Shown: positions 1 to 5,286 of the stretch, piece after piece | Layout: each line of letters opens with the position of its first letter | How positions within the stretch are numbered: the first letter of the stretch is position 1 | Assembly: GCA_036377055.1 (NCBI GenBank) | Contig: DASUZD010000202.1 | Coordinates: 1-8,916 of the forward strand | Reading direction: 5' to 3' | DNA: 8,916 bases | Source: DASUZD01 sp036377055 | GTDB taxonomy: Bacteria > Actinomycetota > Thermoleophilia > Gaiellales > Gaiellaceae | Notes under the pieces: generated by a model | The model's input: only the letters and a program-made list of their open reading frames with translations | What the model was told of the DNA's origin: nothing | Database searches by the model: none | Made by a program: the position numbers and the translations under genes

Positions 1-195
1 GGCCGCGGCGGCGATGCGGTCCGCCTTGTCGCCGTCGAGCAACCCGAGCTCGGCGTTGACCCGCGCGGCTGCCGCCTTGATCCGCCCGAGCCAGCGGGCG
101 ACGGGCGCCGGGATCGGCTCGCCGGAGACCGGAAAGTTCTCCACTGCCTTCTTCGTCTCGCCGCCCCAGAGCTCGCGCGTCGTCCCGGTCGCCAC
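1..195 (-). CDS. fumC: Class II fumarate hydratase, N-terminal part (runs off left edge)
   Basis: Fumarase reversibly hydrates fumarate to L-malate in the TCA cycle, in the cytoplasm. The minus-strand reading gives 65 codons with the class II N-terminal signature: LWGGETKKAVENFPVSG at residues 9-25, followed by a helix with RIKAAAARVNAELGLLD at 38-54, closely matching the LWGAQT...VNxxLGLL pattern of FumC. The active-site regions lie beyond the window edge, so related lyases of the aspartase/fumarase superfamily are not strictly excluded. I chose GTG at 195 because it lies 7 bases after a TAGACT -10-like box and puts the LWG motif near the N-terminus. An in-frame ATG at 303 would add 36 low-complexity residues with no family similarity. 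From GTG195 the protein is about 12 residues shorter before LWG than E. coli FumC. It is transcribed divergently from the exported-protein pair to the right. Confidence 0.85.
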   Translation of the reverse strand, partial: MATGTTRELWGGETKKAVENFPVSGEPIPAPVARWLGRIKAAAARVNAELGLLDGDKADRIAAAA

Positions 196-202
196 CGCGA
201 CG

Positions 203-208
203 AGTCTA
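203..208 (-). promoter_or_regulatory. Candidate -10 box (TAGACT) for leaderless fumC transcript
   Basis: On the minus strand TAGACT (four of six matches to TATAAT, including the important first, second and last bases) ends 7 bases before the GTG at 195. No close Shine-Dalgarno is present; the nearest GGAG is 14 bases upstream of the start. This spacing would place transcription initiation at or next to the start codon. No convincing -35 was seen at 16-18 bases. Confidence 0.35.
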
Positions 209-318
209 GCTCCGACAGCGCCAGCCCCTACGCGTCGGCCGCTGCAGGCGCCGGGCAGCGACCGCGCGGCGCGGCCCACAAGCGCGACGCTTCGATTCGC
301 CATGTCCCAAACTGACAA

Positions 319-347
319 TTGACGATTACTGACTCGGCCTTTAGTCT
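319..347 (+). promoter_or_regulatory. Candidate promoter TTGACG-17-TAGTCT, probably leaderless
   Basis: TTGACG at 319-324 matches the -35 consensus at five of six bases. A 17-base spacer leads to TAGTCT at 342-347, which keeps the first, second and sixth bases of the -10 consensus. The ATG of the next gene is at 356, only 8 bases past the -10 box, and no Shine-Dalgarno precedes it. The mRNA would therefore begin within about 0-3 bases of the start codon. The box lies in a locally AT-richer stretch (300-345) between divergent genes. Confidence 0.5.
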
Positions 348-355
348 CTCGCGCA

Positions 356-763
356 ATGAAGCGCGTCGTCATCGGGCTCGCGGCCGTCATCGGCCTGATG
401 GCGTCAGCGGGCGCTGCGCTCGCTACGCTGAGCGTCTACACCTACCACGGCCCATCCGACGCGATCTGGAACCAGATCTACGAGGGTCCCGACACATTCG
501 GCCCTCGCTACTACAACCGCGTCTACCGGCCGACCGGGACGAATCCTTTGAACCAGATGTGCCTTCGGTACCACTACAACGACGGCAGCTACACACCGTG
601 GCAGTGCAACTACAGCACGAACCCCTTCTACGCCTACAACGGCTCGGGGGGCAACCTCACGGCATACCCGGCGAAGGCCCAATGCAAGTACTACTTCGAC
701 GGAGGGCTTCCGAGCCAAGGCCTCGCGAACGTGACGTGCCAGACGACCGTGGGATTGCCATAG
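356..763 (+). CDS. Small exported tyrosine-rich protein with four cysteines
   Basis: I do not recognise the family. The 135-residue product begins MKRVVIGLAAVIGLMASAGAALA, a typical Sec signal peptide with likely cleavage after about residue 23. The remaining ~112 residues hold 15 tyrosines (28, 30, 42, 52, 53, 57, 72, 74, 79, 86, 92, 94, 104, 112, 113) and about ten asparagines. There are four cysteines (C69, C84, C110, C128), an even number that would suit two disulfides outside the cell. No membrane segment follows the signal, and no catalytic motif is visible. The length, aromatic content and cysteines suggest a small folded secreted or cell-surface domain; that is inference. ATG356 is chosen because the signal peptide starts there and a promoter ends 8 bases upstream. 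An overlapping frame (319-774) has no such features. The next gene follows after 7 bases, so the two are probably cotranscribed. Confidence 0.72.
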   Translation: MKRVVIGLAAVIGLMASAGAALATLSVYTYHGPSDAIWNQIYEGPDTFGPRYYNRVYRPTGTNPLNQMCLRYHYNDGSYTPWQCNYSTNPFYAYNGSGGNLTAYPAKAQCKYYFDGGLPSQGLANVTCQTTVGLP

Positions 764-770
764 CTCGGCC

Positions 771-1385
771 GTGAAGCGGAACCGGATCATCGCCGGTCTA
801 GCTATCTGCGTCTTCGCAGCCAGCGCGATCGCCGCGCGCGCGTTCCCGCATCGGAACACGGCACGACACGCGACGCCGCCGCCAGCCGCGTCGGAGATGC
901 GCGCTCTGTCGGCGCCGCAAGTGGAGGCGCTGCCGCCGCAAGCGGCTCGCGACGCGCTCGCGGAGCTGCCTGGCGTTCGAGCCGACCAGGAGCGGCAGCT
1001 GATCGCCGGTATCGGCTCGAAGTCCTACGCCGTCAACGCAGCGCCGACGACCGACGGCGGGGTCTGCATGACGACCCCCGCAGGCGGCGGATGCTTCACG
1101 AGCTTCGCGCCTTCCGGCATCTCGTTCGGCGTCGGCATGAACAACGACGGCCCAGCATCGCCGGCGGACCGTGAACTGATTGCAGGGGTCGCAAGCGATC
1201 GCGTTTCGCGAATCGACGTCGTCGCGGGCAATCGGAGGCTCCGCGTCCCACTGCGCGACAACGCATTCGTCTACGAGGCGCCGGCGGTGGGCGTTTGGGC
1301 CGATGCGCTCGAGGTCGGCTTGACAGACGGATCGAAGGCAAGGGTCGTCGTCTCGAACGCGAACCGTGCCGAAGCGATCCCGTAG
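771..1385 (+). CDS. Exported protein of unknown function
   Basis: A GTG start gives 204 residues beginning with a Sec-type signal peptide: basic VKRNR, hydrophobic core to about residue 21, and an AARA-like cleavage region near 24. C13 lies in the core but LAIC is not a good lipobox. A proline/alanine-rich linker (about 33-60) follows. The mature part has two cysteines (C99 and C108) flanking a glycine-rich turn, then a segment GVASDRVSRIDVVAG (139-153) continuing into short beta-strand-like runs up to about 195, suggesting a small beta domain. No enzyme motif is visible. There is no clear Shine-Dalgarno, and the start lies 7 bases after the upstream stop, so translation is probably coupled to the Tyr-rich gene. 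Its TAG stop directly abuts the stop of the convergent reductase gene. Confidence 0.72.
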   Translation: MKRNRIIAGLAICVFAASAIAARAFPHRNTARHATPPPAASEMRALSAPQVEALPPQAARDALAELPGVRADQERQLIAGIGSKSYAVNAAPTTDGGVCMTTPAGGGCFTSFAPSGISFGVGMNNDGPASPADRELIAGVASDRVSRIDVVAGNRRLRVPLRDNAFVYEAPAVGVWADALEVGLTDGSKARVVVSNANRAEAIP

Positions 1386-2396
1386 CTAGTCCGTCGAGTA
1401 CTTCGGCTGGACCTTCTCGCCTCGGATCTGGGCGATCGCGTTGTTTGCGGCGATCGCGGCCTCGCCCATGCCGACCGTGATCAGCGTGATCTTCCCGGGG
1501 TAGCCGGCGACGTCGCCCGCGGCGAAGACGCCGGAGAGGTTCGTCGCGCAAGTCGTCGGGTCGATCTTGATCTGGCGCTTGCCCTCCAGCTCGAGGCCCC
1601 ACTCTGCGATCGCGCCGAGGTGGGAGACGAAGCCCAGGAGGGTGATCAGCGCGTCACAGTCGACACGCTCGAACACGTTCGTGTCGGTTCGCTCGATGGT
1701 CACCGCCTCGACGTGGCTGTTGCCGTGCACCTCCCGCACCTCGCACGGCGTCATGATCCGGACGCGGCCCTCTTCTTCGAGCCTGCGCGCCTCGTTCACC
1801 GACGATTCGAGCGCGCGGAAGCGGTCGCGGCGATGGACGAGCGCGATCGGGTGGCGCGCCGTGTCCTGGAGCCCGAGCGTCCAGTCGAGCGCGGAGTCGC
1901 CGCCGCCGACGATCACGCACTGCTTGTCGAGGAACTGCGCCTTCTCGCGGACGACGTAGTGGAGCCCGCGTCCCTCCCAGTCGTCGATCCCTTCGACACC
2001 GAGCTTCCGCGGCTCGAAGGCGCCGTGGCCGGCGGTGATGATCAGCGCGCGGCTCACGTACGAGCCGCCCTTGTCGGTCCCGATCCGCAAGAGCTCCTCG
2101 CCGTTCTCGCTGATCCGGTCGAGCGTGCGCACCTCCTCGCCGAGCCGCACCTCGGGCTCGAACTGGAGCCCCTGCTCGGCGCAGAGGTCGACGAGCGCCT
2201 GGCCCTGGATCTTCGGATGGCCGGCGACGTCGTAGACGTGCTTCTCGGGATACGTCGCCGCCACCTGGCCGCCGATCTGCTCGAGGCTCTCGACGATCCT
2301 CACCGACGCATCGCGGTGGCCCGCGTAATAGGCCGCTGCGAGGCCGCTCGGGCCGGCTCCGAGGATCGTTATGTCGACGACGCCGTCGGTTCCCAT
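1386..2396 (-). CDS. Ferredoxin/flavodoxin-NADP+ reductase, YumC (thioredoxin-reductase-like) type
   Basis: This FAD enzyme moves electrons between NADPH and ferredoxin or flavodoxin in the cytoplasm. The 336-residue product has the FAD-binding GAGPSG at 13-18, the YumC-typical IGGQVAATYPEKHVYDVAG around 41-59, the second Rossmann motif VIVGGGDSALD at 161-171, HRRD at 188-191 (basic residues suited to the NADP 2'-phosphate), and the closing FAD motif GVFAAGDV at 289-296. There is no CxxC near the expected thioredoxin reductase position, which argues against TrxR. Length is usual for the family. I use ATG 2396; a TTG at 2405 would add three residues. No Shine-Dalgarno is convincing for either, but TACCAT ends 8 bases before ATG2396. 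It is monocistronic here, divergent from the 111-residue gene and stop-to-stop with the exported-protein operon. The ferredoxin partner is not in the window. Confidence 0.9.
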   Translation of the reverse strand: MGTDGVVDITILGAGPSGLAAAYYAGHRDASVRIVESLEQIGGQVAATYPEKHVYDVAGHPKIQGQALVDLCAEQGLQFEPEVRLGEEVRTLDRISENGEELLRIGTDKGGSYVSRALIITAGHGAFEPRKLGVEGIDDWEGRGLHYVVREKAQFLDKQCVIVGGGDSALDWTLGLQDTARHPIALVHRRDRFRALESSVNEARRLEEEGRVRIMTPCEVREVHGNSHVEAVTIERTDTNVFERVDCDALITLLGFVSHLGAIAEWGLELEGKRQIKIDPTTCATNLSGVFAAGDVAGYPGKITLITVGMGEAAIAANNAIAQIRGEKVQPKYSTD

Positions 2397-2404
2397 GCCC
2401 GCCA

Positions 2405-2410
2405 ATGGTA
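2405..2410 (-). promoter_or_regulatory. Candidate -10 box (TACCAT) for the FNR gene
   Basis: On the minus strand TACCAT (four of six to TATAAT) ends 8 bases before ATG2396, the spacing expected for a leaderless transcript. The same hexamer sits 7 bases before the erpA start. No good -35 is seen at 16-18 bases. If correct, it excludes the alternative TTG start at 2405, which lies within the box. Confidence 0.35.
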
Positions 2411-2462
2411 ATCGGCACTAGCGCCGACGCTTGGCACGCGAGAGGATGCACTCCAATCGACG

Positions 2463-2470
2463 AGGGGAGG
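2463..2470 (+). promoter_or_regulatory. Strong Shine-Dalgarno (AGGGGAGG) setting the start of the 111-residue gene
   Basis: AGGGGAGG lies 5 bases before ATG2476, a near-ideal ribosome binding site. It decides in favour of ATG2476 over the in-frame TTG at 2431. A TTGGCA at 2431-2436 could be a -35 box, but the bases 17 downstream do not make a good -10. Confidence 0.7.
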
Positions 2471-2475
2471 GACAG

Positions 2476-2811
2476 ATGGCTGACGTAACGCAGATCTTTG
2501 CGCAGAACGGACCGTTGCCACTCAAGACGTCGGTGCAGATCCAGAGCAACATGCCGTCCGTCGTCACGGTGGCCGGCTCGGTGTGGGCCAACGCCGCGCA
2601 GCAGATGATCGGGATCGCCCTCTTGATCGACGGCGAGGTGGCGGGAATGGCGACCATCTTCGCGAACCCGGGGTCACAGCACATGTCGGTCGTCCCGATC
2701 GAGTTCCCCTACACGTTCACGATCGGGCCGCACGAGTTCACGTTGAACCCCCTCAACAACGCGACGACGTCGGACAAGAACGACTACTACTGCGTGACCG
2801 TCCAGTACTAA
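2476..2811 (+). CDS. Small protein of unknown function (111 aa)
   Basis: I do not recognise the family. The 111-residue product has no signal peptide, no clear membrane helix and a single cysteine (C106). Alternating hydrophobic runs (VTVAGSVW at 30-37, MIGIALLIDGEVAGMATIF at 44-62, SVVPIEFPYTFTI at 71-83, YYCVTVQY at 104-111) suggest an all-beta fold such as a small sandwich or jelly roll, with the chain ending on a strand. This is inference from residue pattern. Codon use is GC-rich like its neighbours, and the strong ribosome binding site supports real, possibly high, expression. A minus-strand frame over the same bases (2418-2684) lacks a ribosome binding site and looks like a shadow. It is flanked by a divergent reductase gene and a downstream hairpin, so it is probably monocistronic. 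Confidence 0.75.
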   Translation: MADVTQIFAQNGPLPLKTSVQIQSNMPSVVTVAGSVWANAAQQMIGIALLIDGEVAGMATIFANPGSQHMSVVPIEFPYTFTIGPHEFTLNPLNNATTSDKNDYYCVTVQY

Positions 2812-2836
2812 GGCTGAGCCGCGGTTGTGCTCAGCC
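2812..2836 (+). terminator. Hairpin just after the 111-residue gene, possible terminator
   Basis: GGCTGAGC at 2812-2819 pairs perfectly with GCTCAGCC at 2829-2836 around a 9-base loop, starting the base after the TAA stop. No T-tract follows, so it would have to act as a non-canonical terminator or mRNA 3' stabiliser. Its right arm overlaps the putative -35 of the copper oxidase promoter. Confidence 0.45.
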
Positions 2837-2852
2837 GCGGCCGGCCTAAGAT
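2825..2852 (+). promoter_or_regulatory. Candidate leaderless promoter TTGTGC-16-TAAGAT for the multicopper oxidase
   Basis: TAAGAT at 2847-2852 matches the -10 consensus at four of six bases and ends 7 bases before ATG2860. TTGTGC at 2825-2830 keeps the TTG of the -35 with a 16-base spacer. No Shine-Dalgarno lies between the box and the ATG. Confidence 0.42.
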
Positions 2853-2859
2853 CGGGCCG

Positions 2860-4323
2860 ATGCGGTCATTCGTGCAGCGCGCGCTCGTCGGCCTCGGCAT
2901 GGTCGCCGCTGGCGTCGGAGTCGGGTTCGTCGGGCGCGCGTGGCACGCGAGCATGCTCCCGGGCACGTACAACGCGATGGACTTCGGCCGGATCGAGTTC
3001 GGCGGCGGGCCGCCGGTCCCGCACAGCGGCAGCCTGAGCGTCGCAAAGCTCCTCGGGCCGCGCGAAGCGCCCGACGCGCGGTTCCGCCTCGTCGCGCGGC
3101 AGGCGGACGTGCGGCTTGCATCGGGGCACGTCGTCCACGCCCTCACGTTCGACGGGCGCTCACCGGGGCCCGAGCTGCGCGTCCACCAGGGCGACCTCGT
3201 CGAGGTCGTGCTCGAGAACGACGATGTCGACGGGGGCGTGACGATCCACTGGCACGGGGTCGACGTCCCGAACGCCGAGGACGGGGTCGCGGGAGTGACG
3301 CAGGACGCCGTTCGGCCGGGGGAGCGCTACACGTACCGGTTTCGGGCGACCCGCGCAGGGACGTACTGGTACCACTCGCACCAGATCTCCGACAGCGAGG
3401 TGCGGCGCGGCCTCTTCGGCGCGTTCGTCGTCCTGCCGCGGGAGCCGCTCCCGCCCGGGACGCTCGACCTGATCGTCGTCGCGCACGACTTCGGCGGCAC
3501 GCTCACCCTCGGCTCGAGCGATCGCGTCGAGCGGCGGGCCGTCGGGCCGGGCACGCCCGTGCGCCTACGGCTGGTCAACTCGCTCGGGCGGCCGCTGACG
3601 TTCAGGGTCGGTCCGACGCCGTACCGTGTGCTCGCGATCGACGGCGTCGACCTGAACGCGCCGTCGCCGCTCCGCGGGACGAAGCTCGTGCTCGCCGGCG
3701 GCGGCCGGTACGACATCGGGTTCACGATGCCGGCCCAGCCCGCAGCGCTGGAGCTCGCCGGCTCCGACGCGTCGCTCGCGCTCAGTCCAGACGGCCACGC
3801 GGATCCGCCGCCGCTCGAGGCCGAGACGGAGTTCGACCCCGCGCGATACGGGCGGCCCGCGCCGACGCCGTTCGGGCCGACGGCCCGCTTCGATCGGACC
3901 TTCACGATGCCGATCGGCAAGAAGCTCGGCTTCATGGACGGCCACGTCGGCTTCCACTGGTCGCTGAACGGTCGCGTCTACCCGCATGTGCCGATGTTCG
4001 TCGTCGAGCGCGGCGATCTCGTCAAGGTCGAGATCGCGAACAAGACGAGCTCCGTCCACCCGATGCACCTGCACGGGCACCACGCGCTCGTCCTCTCCCG
4101 CGACGGCAAGCCGACGACCGGCAGCCCGTGGTGGGTGGACACGCTCGACGTCGACCCGGGCCAGCGCGTCGAGATCGCCTTCCGCGCCGACAACCCGGGC
4201 ATCTGGATGGACCACTGCCACAACCTGCGACACGCAGCCGCAGGCCTGACGATGCACGTCGCCTACGCGGGCGTCAGCACGCCGTTCGCGCTCGGCGGCC
4301 GGTCGCGCAACCGCCCGGAGTAG
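2860..4323 (+). CDS. Multicopper oxidase (laccase-like), exported or membrane-anchored
   Basis: Multicopper oxidases take electrons from phenols, metals or other reductants at a type 1 copper and reduce O2 to water at a trinuclear cluster. The 487-residue product has all four copper motifs: HWHG (H130, H132), HSH (H172, H174), HPMHLHG (H400, H403, H405) and HCHNLRH (H452, C453, H454, H458). The residue ten after C453, the axial type 1 position, is L463 rather than Met, as in fungal laccases and compatible with a higher redox potential. Three cupredoxin domains are implied at about 55-200, 205-330 and 340-485. The N-terminus has a hydrophobic stretch (about 9-26) but no twin-arginine motif, unusual since many bacterial members use Tat. 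ATG2860 is chosen from the signal segment and upstream -10 box; a GTG at 2827 would lie in the hairpin/promoter. Substrate (laccase versus metal oxidase) cannot be decided from sequence. Confidence 0.93.
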   Translation: MRSFVQRALVGLGMVAAGVGVGFVGRAWHASMLPGTYNAMDFGRIEFGGGPPVPHSGSLSVAKLLGPREAPDARFRLVARQADVRLASGHVVHALTFDGRSPGPELRVHQGDLVEVVLENDDVDGGVTIHWHGVDVPNAEDGVAGVTQDAVRPGERYTYRFRATRAGTYWYHSHQISDSEVRRGLFGAFVVLPREPLPPGTLDLIVVAHDFGGTLTLGSSDRVERRAVGPGTPVRLRLVNSLGRPLTFRVGPTPYRVLAIDGVDLNAPSPLRGTKLVLAGGGRYDIGFTMPAQPAALELAGSDASLALSPDGHADPPPLEAETEFDPARYGRPAPTPFGPTARFDRTFTMPIGKKLGFMDGHVGFHWSLNGRVYPHVPMFVVERGDLVKVEIANKTSSVHPMHLHGHHALVLSRDGKPTTGSPWWVDTLDVDPGQRVEIAFRADNPGIWMDHCHNLRHAAAGLTMHVAYAGVSTPFALGGRSRNRPE

Positions 4324-4338
4324 CTACCGGGCTACCGG
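4323..4338. repeat. 8-bp tandem duplication (GCTACCGG x2) at a convergent stop junction
   Basis: GCTACCGG occurs at 4323-4330 and again at 4331-4338 with no gap. It covers the last codons and stop of the minus-strand membrane-protein gene and touches the last base of the oxidase stop. Because 8 is not a multiple of 3, the two copies are read in different frames, and the copy at 4323-4330 supplies the in-frame TAG. Confidence 0.8.
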
Positions 4339-4758
4339 CACGGGCTCGCGAACCTCGGCCTCGCCGCCGCGCCGCCACCACCAGTGCGAGAGGTAGCCGG
4401 CGAGAGCGAGCAGCGCGAACGCGTTCAGCGGGTGGAGCGCCGCCACCCACCGGCCCGCCGACGGCAGGAACGACTGCACGATCAGGAGCACGGCGAACAG
4501 GATGTTGAGCCCCAGGATCCGCTTGTTCCGCGGCCACCAGAGGAGCGCGACGATCAGGAAGAGGAGCGCACCCGGCTGCGCGATGATGAAGCCGAAGCCG
4601 CGATGCGCGTCGAGCGACTTCGCGTCCTCGAGCCCCTGCCCGTCCTTGATCCCGAAGATCCCTTCGCCGGCCAGGAAGACCTGGACGATGATCAGCACGA
4701 CGTAGAGCGGGGTCAGGTACTTCAGCACGGCGCCGGCGCCGCGGTGCACCGCGTTCAT
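4324..4758 (-). CDS. Four-helix integral membrane protein, possibly DUF6220-like
   Basis: Function unknown. The 144-residue product has four hydrophobic segments at about 13-35, 54-75, 80-98 and 107-127, with a short hydrophilic loop (36-51) and a charged C-terminal tail. Histidines stand at the start of helix 2 (HRGFG, H52) and helix 4 (HPLNA, H109), with others at H5 and H125. Such placement can occur in small haem-binding or quinone-associated membrane proteins, but no binding motif is diagnostic. The size and the HP-N motif resemble what I recall of DUF6220; this is memory of the family, not a search. ATG4758 is chosen because AAGGAG lies about 7 bases upstream; a longer frame from 4815 adds a hydrophilic stretch and would include the promoter. 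The gene converges on the oxidase gene with zero intergenic bases. Confidence 0.8.
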   Translation of the reverse strand: MNAVHRGAGAVLKYLTPLYVVLIIVQVFLAGEGIFGIKDGQGLEDAKSLDAHRGFGFIIAQPGALLFLIVALLWWPRNKRILGLNILFAVLLIVQSFLPSAGRWVAALHPLNAFALLALAGYLSHWWWRRGGEAEVREPVPVAR

Positions 4759-4787
4759 CCTCGAGCTCCTTTCGTGGGGTCGCGGCG

Positions 4788-4815
4788 ACTCTACAAGGGA
4801 GCGCGGTTGTTTCAA
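4788..4815 (-). promoter_or_regulatory. Candidate promoter TTGAAA-16-TAGAGT for the four-helix membrane protein
   Basis: On the minus strand TTGAAA (4815-4810) and TAGAGT (4793-4788) are separated by 16 bases. Each matches its consensus at four or more of six positions. Initiation near 4781 would leave a short leader of about 20-25 bases holding the AAAGGAG ribosome binding site before ATG4758, so this gene is leadered, unlike its neighbours. Confidence 0.42.
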
Positions 4816-4848
4816 CTCCTACGAGCGAAGCGAGGTACTAGCTCAGAC

Positions 4849-4878
4849 CCACTGAAAGTCCGCCAGGACTTTCAGTGG
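4849..4878 (-). terminator. 13-bp perfect hairpin over the erpA stop codon, probable terminator
   Basis: CCACTGAAAGTCC at 4849-4861 and GGACTTTCAGTGG at 4866-4878 form a perfect 13-bp stem with a 4-base loop. The erpA TGA stop (4874-4872, minus strand) lies inside the stem, so the last codon and stop are part of the hairpin. No T-tract follows on either side. The position between two same-strand genes suggests termination of erpA transcription or 3'-end protection. It could also act on both strands. Confidence 0.68.
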
Positions 4879-5279
4879 CTACAGCCGGAACCACAACCGC
4901 CGACAGCGCCTTCGGCCTCAGCGCCCTCCTCCACCTGGAAGGAGTGGCCGCAGCCGCAGGACGAGGTTGCGTTGGGGTTGTTGATCGCGAACCCCGAGGT
5001 CTGAATCGTGTCGACGTAGTCGATCTCGGCTCCGTGGAGGTACGGCGCGCTGAACGGATCGACGACCACGTCGACGCCGTGCATCGAGAACTCGATGTCG
5101 CCCTCCTGCGCGCCGCGGTCGAAGCCGAGGCCGTACTGGAAGCCCGAGCACCCGCCGCCCTGGATCGCGACCCGAAGGACGCTCACGTCCTCCTCCTCCG
5201 CGAGCAGCTGCTTGATCTTCGCCGCAGCGCTCTCGGTGAGCGTCATCGGAGTCGTGACGGGGCGCTCGGTGATCTCCAT
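4872..5279 (-). CDS. erpA: A-type iron-sulfur carrier / cluster insertion protein (ErpA/IscA family)
   Basis: A-type carriers receive Fe-S clusters from scaffolds and deliver them to apoproteins in the cytoplasm. The product is 135 residues; the core shows the fold's signature GGGCSGFQYG (C44) and SSCGCGHSF (C108, C110), giving the three conserved cluster ligands in a C-x63-C-x-C arrangement. A tail after residue 117 is acidic then Gly/Cys-rich (VGGCGSGCSH) with extra C129 and C133, beyond the usual family end near the CGCGxSF motif. ATG5279 is chosen because a promoter-like TTTTCA-17-TACCAT ends 7 bases before it; an internal ATG at 5246 lacks a ribosome binding site. Divergent from the nuo operon, whose NuoB, NuoE and NuoF subunits carry Fe-S clusters, so a supply role is plausible but inferred. 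ErpA versus IscA/SufA cannot be settled here; no other isc or suf gene is adjacent. Confidence 0.88.
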   Translation of the reverse strand: MEITERPVTTPMTLTESAAAKIKQLLAEEEDVSVLRVAIQGGGCSGFQYGLGFDRGAQEGDIEFSMHGVDVVVDPFSAPYLHGAEIDYVDTIQTSGFAINNPNATSSCGCGHSFQVEEGAEAEGAVGGCGSGCSH

Positions 5280-5286
5280 GAGTCGG

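Noticed and set aside
14..322. Plus-strand 102-codon frame at the left edge
   Set aside because: It is antisense to fumC, whose N-terminal signature is clear, and has low-complexity Ser/Pro/Ala composition.
319..774. Alternative 151-codon frame overlapping the Tyr-rich gene
   Set aside because: It is Arg/Pro-rich with no signal peptide; the 356-763 frame has a clear signal peptide and paired cysteines.
1620..2411. A 263-codon plus-strand frame opposite the FNR gene
   Set aside because: The minus strand encodes clear FAD and NADP motifs; the antisense frame has no domain, signal or ribosome binding site.
2418..2684. Minus-strand 88-codon frame opposite the 111-residue gene
   Set aside because: No ribosome binding site or promoter, unusual Cys/Ile composition without motif; the plus strand has a near-ideal Shine-Dalgarno.
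3565..4257. Long minus-strand open frame (230 codons) within the oxidase gene
   Set aside because: Antisense shadow in high-GC DNA with no recognisable domain or start signal.
2940..4508. A 522-codon plus-strand open frame overlapping the copper oxidase gene
   Set aside because: It is Arg/Ala/Pro-rich with no motifs, a typical shadow of a GC-rich gene; the overlapping frame has all four copper-binding motifs.
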